Below, piece by piece: positions 13,572-21,801 of a stretch of 40,482 nucleotides of DNA. This DNA is from a virus. The stretch spans positions 1 through 40,482 of the IMG/VR virus record IMGVR_UViG_3300025303_000097; one strand, given 5' to 3'. Numbering within the stretch: position 1 is the stretch's first letter; each line of letters begins with the position of its first letter. Under the pieces are notes generated by a model. It had not been told where the DNA came from, ran no database searches, and worked only from the letters and a program-made list of their open reading frames with translations. Made by a program: the position numbers and the translations under genes.

Positions 13572-13863
13572 GCTGCAATTCCTCAATTCTAGAATGGAGA
13601 TTATCGGCCTCGGCCTGCATGTCGGCGATGCGGGCTGCCTCGCGCGCCTTGGCGGCGTTGTTCGCGGCGGCCTGCCGCTCGATCTCGGCGTCGCGCGCCG
13701 TTACAGCGGCCGCTTTCAGCTCGGAGATTTCGGCTTTGTACTTCGTTGCCGCGGCGTCGTAGCCGTTGTTGTAGATGGTCGAGACGCCCCACCATATAGC
13801 CACGGCGAGCAGCAGGGCCGCAATCCCGTAGCCAACCCATTTATTCGTCAGGAGCGCCATCAT
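13492..13863 (-). CDS. Rz: i-spanin (Rz-like)
   Basis: A 123-residue inner-membrane protein with an N-terminal anchor (residues 9-27, VGYGIAALLLAVAIWWGVS) and a periplasmic, Ala/Glu/Arg-rich coiled coil (about 40-105). This is the Rz design. The start overlaps the lysozyme stop (ATGA). The overlapping Rz1-type lipoprotein gene confirms the assignment. It acts after the lysozyme has degraded the cell wall. Confidence 0.87.
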   Translation of the reverse strand: MMALLTNKWVGYGIAALLLAVAIWWGVSTIYNNGYDAAATKYKAEISELKAAAVTARDAEIERQAAANNAAKAREAARIADMQAEADNLHSRIEELQREASQDPDAGRVVLGAPSVQRINKIR

Positions 13864-14456
13864 GAGCTAAGCCCCGACACGCAGATCTCAGCTTCGCCGG
13901 CGCGCTGGGCGTCGCCCATCTCTCGGCGCTTGACCAGCCCCTGCACGATGTGGCCGCCGGCCTTGTTCCACGCCGTCTGCGCTTCGCAGGCCTCGCGATA
14001 GCGACCCTGCACGGCAAGCCGCGCCGCGGTCGAATTGACCATGCCCGATACGCCAAAGTTATAGGCGCCGGAAATCATGGCCGCCTGGACACCAACCGGG
14101 AACCGCGTGAAGCCCTTGATCTGTTTGGCCAGCGGCTCGTAGTAGTCACGCTTGACGCGAACCTCGAGGATAGCGTCACATTCGGCCGGCGTTTTCGTGA
14201 GCCCGGGCGGAACGGGCTTGCCGTCGATCTGGGTCTCGCCATGGCAGATGTCGTAGATCTTAGCGAAGGGATCCCAGTGCGACTTGAGCACGAGACCTTC
14301 CCACGGCTTGATGAGCGTGTCGGTCGCGAGGATGACCGCGGCCGGTCGCTCCGGCTCTTTGAAATACGAGCCGCCACCGGCGAGCACCGCCGCAAGAACA
14401 GCAGCGGCAATGGCCGACTTGCCGCGCTTGGTGGCGACAATCTTATTTATCGGCAA
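13860..14456 (-). CDS. Endolysin, GH24 lysozyme with SAR-type anchor
   Basis: A 198-residue muralytic enzyme. TTG 14456 is preferred because AAGGAGG stands seven bases upstream. Residues 14-31 form a weakly hydrophobic Ala/Gly-rich helix (AIAAAVLAAVLAGGG), typical of signal-arrest-release endolysins exported by the Sec system and activated on membrane release. The GH24 active-site region is clear: Glu53 in KPWEG, Asp62 nine residues on (SHWDPF). The third position of the usual Glu-x8-Asp-x5-Thr triad is Tyr68 instead of Thr. The C-terminal half (FPVGVQAAMISGAYNFG; AWNKAGGHIVQGLVKRRE) matches the family. It sits between holin and spanins and overlaps the holin by 14 bases. Confidence 0.92.
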   Translation of the reverse strand: MPINKIVATKRGKSAIAAAVLAAVLAGGGSYFKEPERPAAVILATDTLIKPWEGLVLKSHWDPFAKIYDICHGETQIDGKPVPPGLTKTPAECDAILEVRVKRDYYEPLAKQIKGFTRFPVGVQAAMISGAYNFGVSGMVNSTAARLAVQGRYREACEAQTAWNKAGGHIVQGLVKRREMGDAQRAGEAEICVSGLSS

Positions 14457-14694
14457 CTGGTGCCTCCTTCTTTTGGATAAGCAGCCGCGCGACATATGCG
14501 CCGCCAAGCAGCGCCAGCGTCAGCCACCACGGCAGGTAGTCGCCGATGACCGGCACGACATTGAGGATGATGTCGGCAACCGCGGCGAGCTCGATGAGGC
14601 GGAGCGACCAGGCTCTTTTATAGACTGCGGCCGCATCAGGGATGAGCACGCGCGCGAAAGCGTCACGCGCGCCTGTGAAAAGCGTGAGAAGCAT
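14443..14694 (-). CDS. Holin (DUF7940-like)
   Basis: An 83-residue membrane protein with two hydrophobic spans (about residues 32-49, LIELAAVADIILNVVPVI, and 54-73, LPWWLTLALLGGAYVARLL) and a charged C-terminus (QKKEAPVADK). Size, topology and place directly before the lysozyme make it the holin or pinholin. The WSLRLIELAAVADI...YLPWWLT pattern is that of small holin-like proteins frequent in rhizobial phages. Confidence 0.8.
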   Translation of the reverse strand: MLLTLFTGARDAFARVLIPDAAAVYKRAWSLRLIELAAVADIILNVVPVIGDYLPWWLTLALLGGAYVARLLIQKKEAPVADK

Positions 14695-14721
14695 GGTGGG
14701 CTCCGGTGGTTTTTGGGTGGA

Positions 14722-15234
14722 TTAGGTGTGCTTCAGGCCGACCTGGAACGCGTAATGATGATTGCGTCCGTCGTAGGCCTTGTTGACCCAGCCGAACCAG
14801 AGTTTCAGGTAAAGGCCGCCGGCGATCGGCTGGTCACGCTTAAAGCAGAAGAATTGAACGCCGCCGGCCGTCTTCATGACATACAGCTGCTGGTTCGGAT
14901 CTAAGCTGATCACGCCCTTGATGACCGCCGATCCGGCCGCTGGCATACCGAGCAGTTCCGATTGCCAGCCGTGAGCGGGGTTGCGGGAGATCCAGCACGT
15001 GCGCTGCCACCATAGGCGCCAGCCGGTGAGGTTTGACTCATATCCGCGAACTCCCTGCCCTACCCCGCCGTCGAGATCGGCATCGAGCGTCGAGAACCAT
15101 TGCCAGCGGCCGGGCAGAACTGGGCCGTGCTTCATTGACCATGCTGCCAGAAATGGCGAAAGCAGATAGGCCAGCCCGACGAAGAGAAGGTTGACGGGGA
15201 GGTAGGCGATGTAGCGGAGAATGCACTTGCTCAT
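14722..15234 (-). CDS. DUF7338-like phage protein
   Basis: A 170-residue protein beginning MSKCILRYIA with an N-terminal hydrophobic stretch (LPVNLLFVGLAYLLSPFLAAW). The middle (WQWFSTLDADLDGG; WWQRTCWISRNPAHGW) is characteristic of DUF7338 proteins, which occur beside tail-fibre or lysis genes in many phages. The role is unknown; tryptophan-rich content and an N-terminal anchor suggest a membrane or surface protein. A start four codons upstream is possible. Confidence 0.75.
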   Translation of the reverse strand: MSKCILRYIAYLPVNLLFVGLAYLLSPFLAAWSMKHGPVLPGRWQWFSTLDADLDGGVGQGVRGYESNLTGWRLWWQRTCWISRNPAHGWQSELLGMPAAGSAVIKGVISLDPNQQLYVMKTAGGVQFFCFKRDQPIAGGLYLKLWFGWVNKAYDGRNHHYAFQVGLKHT

Positions 15235-15318
15235 ACCCTCACCCAACGTTAAACCCCGCGCTCAAACTCGAATGAAGTTTATCGGAAGGCATACTTCCTC
15301 GCTTTTTGGAGGCTAGAA

Positions 15319-15426
15319 TTGCTAAAGGACGAAACACGTAAGGCGGTTCTGCTCGCCGTCGGCATCGGGGGCGCTTTTTTGATAGCCATTCGGTACGGCA
15401 TACACGCCGGCTATATTATCCCCTGA
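15319..15426 (+). CDS. Antisense 35-aa membrane microprotein
   Basis: A 35-residue plus-strand frame with a TTG start, preceded by a near-perfect GGAGG eight bases upstream. It reads MLKDETRKAVLLAVGIGGAF then LIAIRYGIHAGYIIP: a basic N-terminus and one membrane helix. It fills exactly the gap between two minus-strand late genes and stops four bases before the convergent gene. Small single-TM proteins are often regulators or toxins, but nothing shows the function here. Confidence 0.45.
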   Translation: MLKDETRKAVLLAVGIGGAFLIAIRYGIHAGYIIP

Positions 15427-15429
15427 TGG

Positions 15430-15786
15430 TCAGAGAGAAGCCGCCGCGGCGAAGAACTCGTCGATCTGCTGGGCAGAAAAGCCCATGGCGGCAAAGCCGG
15501 CGGCCATCATCGGACTGTCCTTCACGAACGTGCCGCTATACTCAAACGCGTCCTGGATCTCGCCATCCTGCTGCGCCACCCACGCCTTGACCGCATCGAG
15601 ATGGCCGGCGCGGCGAAGCATCACCCGAAATTGTCGCGCCGAGACGGAGGTGACGGGCAACGGCTTGTTGAGATAGATGATGACAGCCTGATCGTCATCA
15701 GCCAGCAGCTCAACTGCAAAATCTTCCTGCGGTTGCTCGAACAGGCCACAGATATCGCCATCGGCGTTTCGCATCACGTAAGGCAT
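15430..15786 (-). CDS. Tail-fibre-associated / assembly-like protein
   Basis: A 118-residue protein, start MPYVMRNADG joined to the fibre stop by TAATG overlap. The C-terminal part (SARQFRVMLRRAGHLDAVKA; MAAGFAAMGFSAQQIDEFFA) is the pattern of small proteins encoded directly after fibre genes in alphaproteobacterial phages, thought to be fibre chaperones or assembly factors. N-terminal residues form a short beta region. The tight coupling supports a fibre-partner role. Confidence 0.7.
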   Translation of the reverse strand: MPYVMRNADGDICGLFEQPQEDFAVELLADDDQAVIIYLNKPLPVTSVSARQFRVMLRRAGHLDAVKAWVAQQDGEIQDAFEYSGTFVKDSPMMAAGFAAMGFSAQQIDEFFAAAASL

Positions 15787-16928
15787 TATGGAATCCTCTT
15801 GCATGGAAAGTGGAACCCATCAGTCCACACCCACAGATTGCCCGCGGCACCGGCGACCTGCCGGACCTGCTTATTGGTGTTCGTCCAGATATCGCTGGAT
15901 CCGATGGCATAGTTGCTTGCGACTTGGATCGCGCCTGCAACGCCGCCGTCATTGCCGATGCCGGCGATAAGTGTCCCTTGGGCCGGATCATGTATCAGCG
16001 CGGCATTAGTTGTTGCGCTTGACGAGAACTGGATCCGAAGCTTGGCTTTAACCTTCACGCCGTTAGGCACGGTAATGGCGAGGAGAGCCGAAGTCGTAGA
16101 AATCGCGGCGCTGACTGCGTCCTTGACCGGCGAGGTGTATGTGTACTCGTCTCGAGAATTCATGATGAATTCACGGATATTCGAGCTGCCATCCGTCAGC
16201 GCAACACCGATCGGCGCCATTACGTCATAGCCGCTCAGCAGCGAGAGATTGACGCCGCCGACCGTTGGCGACGTCGAGAGCACCACCTCGCCCGTCCCGT
16301 CCGACTGTTTGCGAAGCGCATAAAGGAAATAGGTGGCGCCCGCCGCCTTCGTGCCTGTGTCCAGGCCACCGCCATTGCCGGCCACCCAAGTGCCATTGAT
16401 GTTCTTGGTGAGGGTGCTGGCCGTGGATGCGAACTTGCTCAGCGCCTTCACCGTGAAGGCGGTAATATCCAGATGCGTCAGCGGATTTGATCCGTTGGGG
16501 CTGGCGATGCCGCCCTGAACGAAATCCGGTCCTAGCAGCGGAGCAAGCCAAGTGCTGAGAGCGGTCAGCGTGAGGCTCTTTGTGTCGCCAGCTACACTAT
16601 CCCAAATCCCCATCTTGTCGGCGCCGGTCGGCGCAGTCTTTGCCGTCGCGGCATTGATCGCCGTGCCCAGGCCGCTGAAAGTCACGGCATTGGTTGCCGT
16701 GTCGAGCACCAACAGCAAGACGTCGTCGGATCCGTCATAAAGATAGAGCTTCAACTGTCCGGCCGTGGCCGTCGATATCCAGATAGTCCCAGCCACAGCA
16801 TAGGACGGCCGCGAGGCGCCGGAATGAGCGCTCACGGCGGCCTTGAAATTATCGTCGATCCGCGACGCCATAGCTGATGGCGTCGCGGGTCCAGTTGTCG
16901 GAACACTAAAGGTGGTTGCTTGCGTCAT
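15786..16928 (-). CDS. Tail fibre protein
   Basis: A 380-residue protein, Ala/Thr/Gly/Ser-rich. The start (MTQATTFSVPTTGPATPSAM) and the following region (MASRIDDNFKAAVSAHSGAS) are typical of fibre N-termini that attach to the tail tip. Later segments (GTIWISTATAGQLKLYLYDG; AAISTTSALLAITVPNGVKV) are beta-strand repeats. The C-terminus (NLWVWTDGFHFPCKRIP) probably contacts the host. It overlaps the J-like gene by four bases (ATGA). Confidence 0.8.
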   Translation of the reverse strand: MTQATTFSVPTTGPATPSAMASRIDDNFKAAVSAHSGASRPSYAVAGTIWISTATAGQLKLYLYDGSDDVLLLVLDTATNAVTFSGLGTAINAATAKTAPTGADKMGIWDSVAGDTKSLTLTALSTWLAPLLGPDFVQGGIASPNGSNPLTHLDITAFTVKALSKFASTASTLTKNINGTWVAGNGGGLDTGTKAAGATYFLYALRKQSDGTGEVVLSTSPTVGGVNLSLLSGYDVMAPIGVALTDGSSNIREFIMNSRDEYTYTSPVKDAVSAAISTTSALLAITVPNGVKVKAKLRIQFSSSATTNAALIHDPAQGTLIAGIGNDGGVAGAIQVASNYAIGSSDIWTNTNKQVRQVAGAAGNLWVWTDGFHFPCKRIP

Positions 16929-19900
16929 TGAACGTATCCATAGCCCTTTGCTACGTAGTCGAAGGTGCGCGCGACCGGCGAGCCCGATGCGTTGCGGAAT
17001 ATTATTGTGAAGCCAGAGGCGGTTTTTCCGGTGATCTGGTAATAGTCGCCGGTCTGCATGTTTTGCGCCGTGATCGCGACGCCGCTCAGGACGTGGTAAG
17101 AAGGCGAGAAGTTGATCGTTCGCCCTGACGTCGTGACCAACAGGTCGTTCTCGGCAATGACGCGGTCCGGCATGTCGACTGTCACGCTTAAAGCTTCGAC
17201 CACCGGCGTCACATCGAACTGGAGCGACAGAAGACGCGCTCTGAAACGGTATGCCCGGGCCGACACATCGGCAGTCGTAAGCTCGGCCCAGTCAGTCCAC
17301 GTTGGCGACCCGGCCGGGTTGTCGTTGGTCAAGGAAACCTCGACGCGCACATTCCACAAGGAGTCGGACGCTAGGCCGAAGTACTCCGGAACGCCGAACC
17401 AGTCGGAACGTGTAAACAGGTCAAGGCTTGCAACTTCACCAAAGGCGCTGAGGCTGGCCGAGACACGCGACGTGTAGACGGCGCCGAGATCGACGATGTC
17501 GGCAAACTCGTATGTCCCTTCCGCCTGGAAGCCTCCGATCGACAGAAAGAAGTCGTCAACCGAGAACCAATCGACGAGCTCGAAGATATCCGACGCCGTA
17601 TCAAGCCGCAGTGCACCCCCAGCTGCCACAACATTGGTCTTGCTTCCCGTGAACCCTGGATCTTCTTGCAATGCCTCGACAGCGTTGAAGGCGGTCAGTG
17701 GATTGACCGTGCTAACCACCAGCGCCGCATTGTCCGACATCAGGCCGGCATAGTTCACCGCCTTGATCAGGTAGGTGCCGACCATCGCCGGAACCTGCGC
17801 CTGCGAGCCAACCACGTTGGTCCGCAGCTGTGAGGCCGTCTGCCACGTCGCCCCTGTGACCGCCGGCGAAAACCGGATCTCGCAGTGAGAGAGGGCCTGA
17901 TCGACCTGCAGCGTCCATTGCAGCATCGCCACATCGCCGCTGATGGCGACCCGGAAATCTTCGACATCCGCCGGATTCGAAGCAAAGATGGCGCAGACGA
18001 AGGACGCAGTCAGAAAGCCGGATAGCTCGCCGTTCGCGAAGACAGCACGGATGCGAACGTCGTAGACGCCCGTCGCGAGATCCACGAGACGGATGGCCGG
18101 CGCGCTGACGCTCGACGTGGTGATCCATTGGCTGTCGCCGTTCGCCCGATACTGCACGATATACGAGGCAGCAGCACCAGCATCCGGCGCCTGCCAGGCC
18201 AAGTCGATGGCCGATGTAGCCGGTGACGTGGTCCAGACAGTCTCGAGATAGGAAAAGCCTGTCGGGGCCGATGCGCGATAATCCGGAACCGGCGCAATGC
18301 CTGTCTCGAACTCCGGGATCGTGCCGGTGTCGGCAGTGAGGATCGCCGGAGCGTCGTCAACGAGCTCAATGCGAGCAGACAGATCCTGCCGCGCCGAGAT
18401 GCTCTTGACGCGAAGCACGACGCTTTCGAAGCCGTTCTCGCCAAACAGAGCAAGATCGCCAGTTGCCGGCAGCTCACCCGCGTCTGAAAAAAAGAAGCTC
18501 CTGAACTCGCCATCGACGCCTGTGACCTGGCGCACCAACGTCGAGCCGTCATTCAGGCGGAACCGCATGGAATAGGTCTTGCCGGCCTCCATGCGCAACG
18601 TGTCATCAAGGACGACACCATCAGGCGACGAAGTCACCGACCGCACCCTCGCCGACCCAGCGCCCCACAAGACGACGTCATGGTTGACGCGGACACGATC
18701 GCCTCGCGTGCAAACGAGGTTTTCAAAGTCGGTATCGAGCGAATAGGTCTCTCGCTGCAGCCGAAGCTGGGCGAGATGGTAACGACCGTGTTTCCAGATC
18801 AAGTCCTTGTCCGTGACGCCGGAAAAGTCGAGACCCTCGAATTTGGTGGCGTTGGCTTCCGTGTATCCGTCGTCATAGACGACGCGCTCGTCGTTCAGGT
18901 AGCCGTTGTCACGGTTGATGAAGCTGACGCGGAAGCCATGCGGCATGTCGCCATAGGCGCGCGTGGACGAGAAGTTTGCCGAATTCCGCGGCGAGAAGTG
19001 CTGGACGATCGGCGAATCCGCGATATCCCAGACGACACCCCACCGCCCATCGCGAAACGATACAGCGGCGCGGCCGGCGGCAGCAATCTCGGTGAGCCGG
19101 TCATAAACCGACTTCTGATCGTTCGCCACAAGGTCGAAAGTGAACCCTTTGGCCGCGCAGTAGTCATGCCATTCCTGAAGGCTATCGAGGTCGATCGATG
19201 CACCATCAACAGGTCGCGCATTCCCGTTACCCTGCAGCACCTGCCTGAAGTGATCGGCTGGATTGCGGGTGACTTGGCCAGAAGACCATGTCGTGCCGTT
19301 CCATGCCCTGATCTTCGGGCTGGCGATGCAATTGAGCGTGTTGACCGTGCCGTTGAGCTGGCCGGTTGCCCTGATCCGCATTGCGATTAGCGTCAGCGGC
19401 TTCGTGAAGCTGATGACCGGCTCGTTGCGTCGGCCGCGTACGGCCGTCCAATAGACGGTCTCGGCTACGTTGTCTTTGCCGCTGTAATCGGGCGAGGACT
19501 TGCTGAGCCGAACATCATATTTGCCACGAGCGACAGCCTTGCTCAGCGTCCGCCGGATTGCCTGCGGCGAATTTGCCGTCAGATCAAAGGTGCCAAGCGC
19601 GATCCAAGTGCTGGCGCTGGAGAGCTTGTACTGAACGTCAACGGTGACCGTGTAGTTGACGCGCGAACCATCTTTTGCCTTGAGCCGGTAGATGCCATTT
19701 GGCGCGCCGACGTCGACCGAGATCTCGTCGACATTATCTGCAGTGGTTCGCTGCACCCATCCAGTCGGCCCATCCAGCTCAACGGAGACATCCTCCTGAT
19801 AGACTGGCTTGGTGTAGAGGGTAACAGGCGTGACTGTGTGGTCTTCGATGATCTCGTAGCGGACATCCTCGAACTTGGAGATATCCGTTTCGCCGATCTT

Positions 19901-20566
19901 CAGGTCGGAAATGGCGATCGGCCCATAGCCGACGACGAAGAGCATGCGCAGATACTGGTCGTCGCCAACCAGCTCAGTATAGGCGCCAGCTGCGTACGGC
20001 GGGGAGATCCGGTGCGTGCCGAAGATCTCGGGGATTGCGCCGTATTGCGCGGCTTGGTTCTGTGCGCCGCCGATCGAGTAAAGCGTTGTGGTGTTGGGCA
20101 GCGACGAAGGCTTCGCTACCGGGAACAGTGCGTTGATCGCAAGTGTGCCAGCAAGCGAAATACCGGCACCGATCAGGCCGGTGGCAATCGCTCCTGCGGT
20201 GGTGCCTGCCAAGCCCGGCAGCAAAGCTCCCGCCAACCATGGTGCAAATACAGCTGCCGCGAGTGCCACAACAAGGCCAGCAATCGCACGCAGCGCACCC
20301 TTGCCCGGCACCTTAACGATAGTGACGGAGACCCCCGGCTTCACGCGCACGCGCGCCCAGTTCTTTGGCTCGATGGCGTGGCCGCCGATGGTGACATACA
20401 GGCGAACAGGTTCCAGCCCGCAGGAGGAGATGATTTCGTCAATCGTCAGGCAGGCCGGAACTTCGAAATGCTCGCGCTGCTCACGAAGAGGAGAACGACG
20501 CAGATAGACGTCCACCATCTCGTTCGGCCCGATGATCTGGGGCGTCACGTTTCGGGCTATCAACAT
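16925..20566 (-). CDS. Tail tip / host-specificity protein (J-like)
   Basis: A 1213-residue protein. Start MLIARNVTPQIIGPNEMVDV is chosen; upstream codons overlap the NlpC gene without protein character. A glycine/alanine hydrophobic region near 90-160 (GLVVALAAAVFAPWLAGALL; LIGAGISLAGTLAINALFPV) is typical of J-type proteins. Then come the tail-hub beta domains (QYGAIPEIFGTHRISPPYAA), a phage-tail-protein-3-like centre and two fibronectin-III-like segments (about 780-980, e.g. SYIVQYRANGDSQWI). The C-terminal 250 residues are beta-rich. It forms the tail tip that recognises the host and follows NlpC as in lambda (K-I-J order). Confidence 0.88.
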   Translation of the reverse strand: MLIARNVTPQIIGPNEMVDVYLRRSPLREQREHFEVPACLTIDEIISSCGLEPVRLYVTIGGHAIEPKNWARVRVKPGVSVTIVKVPGKGALRAIAGLVVALAAAVFAPWLAGALLPGLAGTTAGAIATGLIGAGISLAGTLAINALFPVAKPSSLPNTTTLYSIGGAQNQAAQYGAIPEIFGTHRISPPYAAGAYTELVGDDQYLRMLFVVGYGPIAISDLKIGETDISKFEDVRYEIIEDHTVTPVTLYTKPVYQEDVSVELDGPTGWVQRTTADNVDEISVDVGAPNGIYRLKAKDGSRVNYTVTVDVQYKLSSASTWIALGTFDLTANSPQAIRRTLSKAVARGKYDVRLSKSSPDYSGKDNVAETVYWTAVRGRRNEPVISFTKPLTLIAMRIRATGQLNGTVNTLNCIASPKIRAWNGTTWSSGQVTRNPADHFRQVLQGNGNARPVDGASIDLDSLQEWHDYCAAKGFTFDLVANDQKSVYDRLTEIAAAGRAAVSFRDGRWGVVWDIADSPIVQHFSPRNSANFSSTRAYGDMPHGFRVSFINRDNGYLNDERVVYDDGYTEANATKFEGLDFSGVTDKDLIWKHGRYHLAQLRLQRETYSLDTDFENLVCTRGDRVRVNHDVVLWGAGSARVRSVTSSPDGVVLDDTLRMEAGKTYSMRFRLNDGSTLVRQVTGVDGEFRSFFFSDAGELPATGDLALFGENGFESVVLRVKSISARQDLSARIELVDDAPAILTADTGTIPEFETGIAPVPDYRASAPTGFSYLETVWTTSPATSAIDLAWQAPDAGAAASYIVQYRANGDSQWITTSSVSAPAIRLVDLATGVYDVRIRAVFANGELSGFLTASFVCAIFASNPADVEDFRVAISGDVAMLQWTLQVDQALSHCEIRFSPAVTGATWQTASQLRTNVVGSQAQVPAMVGTYLIKAVNYAGLMSDNAALVVSTVNPLTAFNAVEALQEDPGFTGSKTNVVAAGGALRLDTASDIFELVDWFSVDDFFLSIGGFQAEGTYEFADIVDLGAVYTSRVSASLSAFGEVASLDLFTRSDWFGVPEYFGLASDSLWNVRVEVSLTNDNPAGSPTWTDWAELTTADVSARAYRFRARLLSLQFDVTPVVEALSVTVDMPDRVIAENDLLVTTSGRTINFSPSYHVLSGVAITAQNMQTGDYYQITGKTASGFTIIFRNASGSPVARTFDYVAKGYGYVQ

Positions 20567-20951
20567 GGATTGTCCTGTAGAACCCGGTGATCCGGTCGCG
20601 CCATCGCACGTCGGCCATCCGTTCAATTTGAGAGGGGTGCGGCCCTTCCGAGTGCAGCATGCGCCCGGCGCCGACGAATACCCCGACGTGGCTGTCGTGC
20701 CGGCCGGCACGCATCAGGACGCAATCGCCCATGGCAGGAGTTTCGACTTTAACCCAATCGCGCTCGCGTTCCGCTTTCATCAGCGGCCCGATATCGCGGC
20801 GGTCAAACCGCCTTGCCTCCATCTCGGCGACATAAGTGGGCACCAGAATGCCAAGAACGTCGCGGTAGTAGAGGTAGAGGACACCCCAGCAGTCCGCCCC
20901 ATCGTAGCCTCGCCCGTGCGGGACGTAAGGGATCCCGATAAAGCGTTCCAT
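20481..20951 (-). CDS. NlpC/P60-type tail-tip peptidase
   Basis: A 156-residue cysteine peptidase-like protein. The catalytic Cys is Cys21 in YDGADCWGV, and the His lies in RHDSHVGVFVG, as in lambda K and GTA tail proteins. It probably opens peptidoglycan during DNA entry or helps tail-tip assembly. Its last 86 bases overlap the J gene. Start MERFIGIPYV joins the previous stop by one-base overlap (TAATG type). Confidence 0.87.
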   Translation of the reverse strand: MERFIGIPYVPHGRGYDGADCWGVLYLYYRDVLGILVPTYVAEMEARRFDRRDIGPLMKAERERDWVKVETPAMGDCVLMRAGRHDSHVGVFVGAGRMLHSEGPHPSQIERMADVRWRDRITGFYRTIHVDSPKRDAPDHRAERDGGRLSASFSSS

Positions 20952-21454
20952 CAGAACAGTCCTGGGAATGCACCTGGCGTGAACTGGCCAGCCGGATGTG
21001 GCTCATTGATCAAAGCATCGGCCACGAGCGTGGCCGTAATTGTGTGATCGCCAATCGTGACATCCGACATCTGCAGCGCCGGCATGGTGATTTCGACGGT
21101 ATCGAGATCAGACGCCAAGACGATCTCCATCATGACGCTGGCTGGCGTGGCGAAGCTGCGCAGGACTGCCACGAGCGATCGGTCGATGTTGTCCATCGTC
21201 AGCTGCACGCGGGGCGGAGTGTCGCCGCGATCATCCGGAAGCGTGAATTCAAAGGGCAGGTATAGGTACTGCTGGCCGCGGCTATCCGTCCCGTAGACCA
21301 GAGGCTCCTCCGAGAGGCGCGTCGTGGCGTCGCTGGACAAATAGATCGGATCTTCAAGATCCTCGTGCGTCACCGTCAGCAGACAGATCGGCACCTCTCC
21401 GGTCTCTTGCGCGAAAGCTGCGCCAAGAAAGTTTGGGGATACTTCCCGGCTCAT
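20951..21454 (-). CDS. DUF1833 minor tail protein
   Basis: A 167-residue protein starting MSREVSPNFLGAAFAQETGE. The pattern VPICLLTVTHEDLEDPIYLS... and TPPRVQLTMDNIDRSLVAVL is that of DUF1833, the protein that lies between the tail distal protein and NlpC in many alphaproteobacterial siphoviruses (position of lambda L). It is a likely tail-tip component. Confidence 0.87.
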   Translation of the reverse strand: MSREVSPNFLGAAFAQETGEVPICLLTVTHEDLEDPIYLSSDATTRLSEEPLVYGTDSRGQQYLYLPFEFTLPDDRGDTPPRVQLTMDNIDRSLVAVLRSFATPASVMMEIVLASDLDTVEITMPALQMSDVTIGDHTITATLVADALINEPHPAGQFTPGAFPGLF

Positions 21455-21801
21455 GGCAGCACCTCGAGCGCAAATGAAACTTGCCATGAGTTGCCATCGA
21501 GCGATGCCTTCGGTGGCTCCTTGATGCGCACAAGCAAATCTGCGCTGCCGAGCCTGTCAGGGAACCAGAACGCCTGCGCGCCGTCGCTGATGACATCGGA
21601 AATAAAGCTCAGAAACGAACGATATTGACCATAGGTCATGATCATCGTTCCGTTCTGGTCCCAAACGTTGGACGTGGTTCGTCGACGGGCCTTTGCAGGC
21701 CCGATCGATGTTTCGGAATATATGACGTTGTTGGGCCGAGTTTCCTGATAAGAGGAAAGCGTAAATCCCTTCGGCAGGTCATGTGGCCAGAAAGCCGTCA
21801 T
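21451..21801 (-). CDS. Minor tail protein (M-like)
   Basis: A 116-residue protein placed directly after the tape measure, overlapping it and the next gene by four bases each. It has a beta-strand-rich fold (SNVWDQNGTMIMTYGQYRSF; WQVSFALEVLP). Length and place match the lambda M-type minor tail protein that starts the tail-tip complex. Confidence 0.75.
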   Translation of the reverse strand: MTAFWPHDLPKGFTLSSYQETRPNNVIYSETSIGPAKARRRTTSNVWDQNGTMIMTYGQYRSFLSFISDVISDGAQAFWFPDRLGSADLLVRIKEPPKASLDGNSWQVSFALEVLP

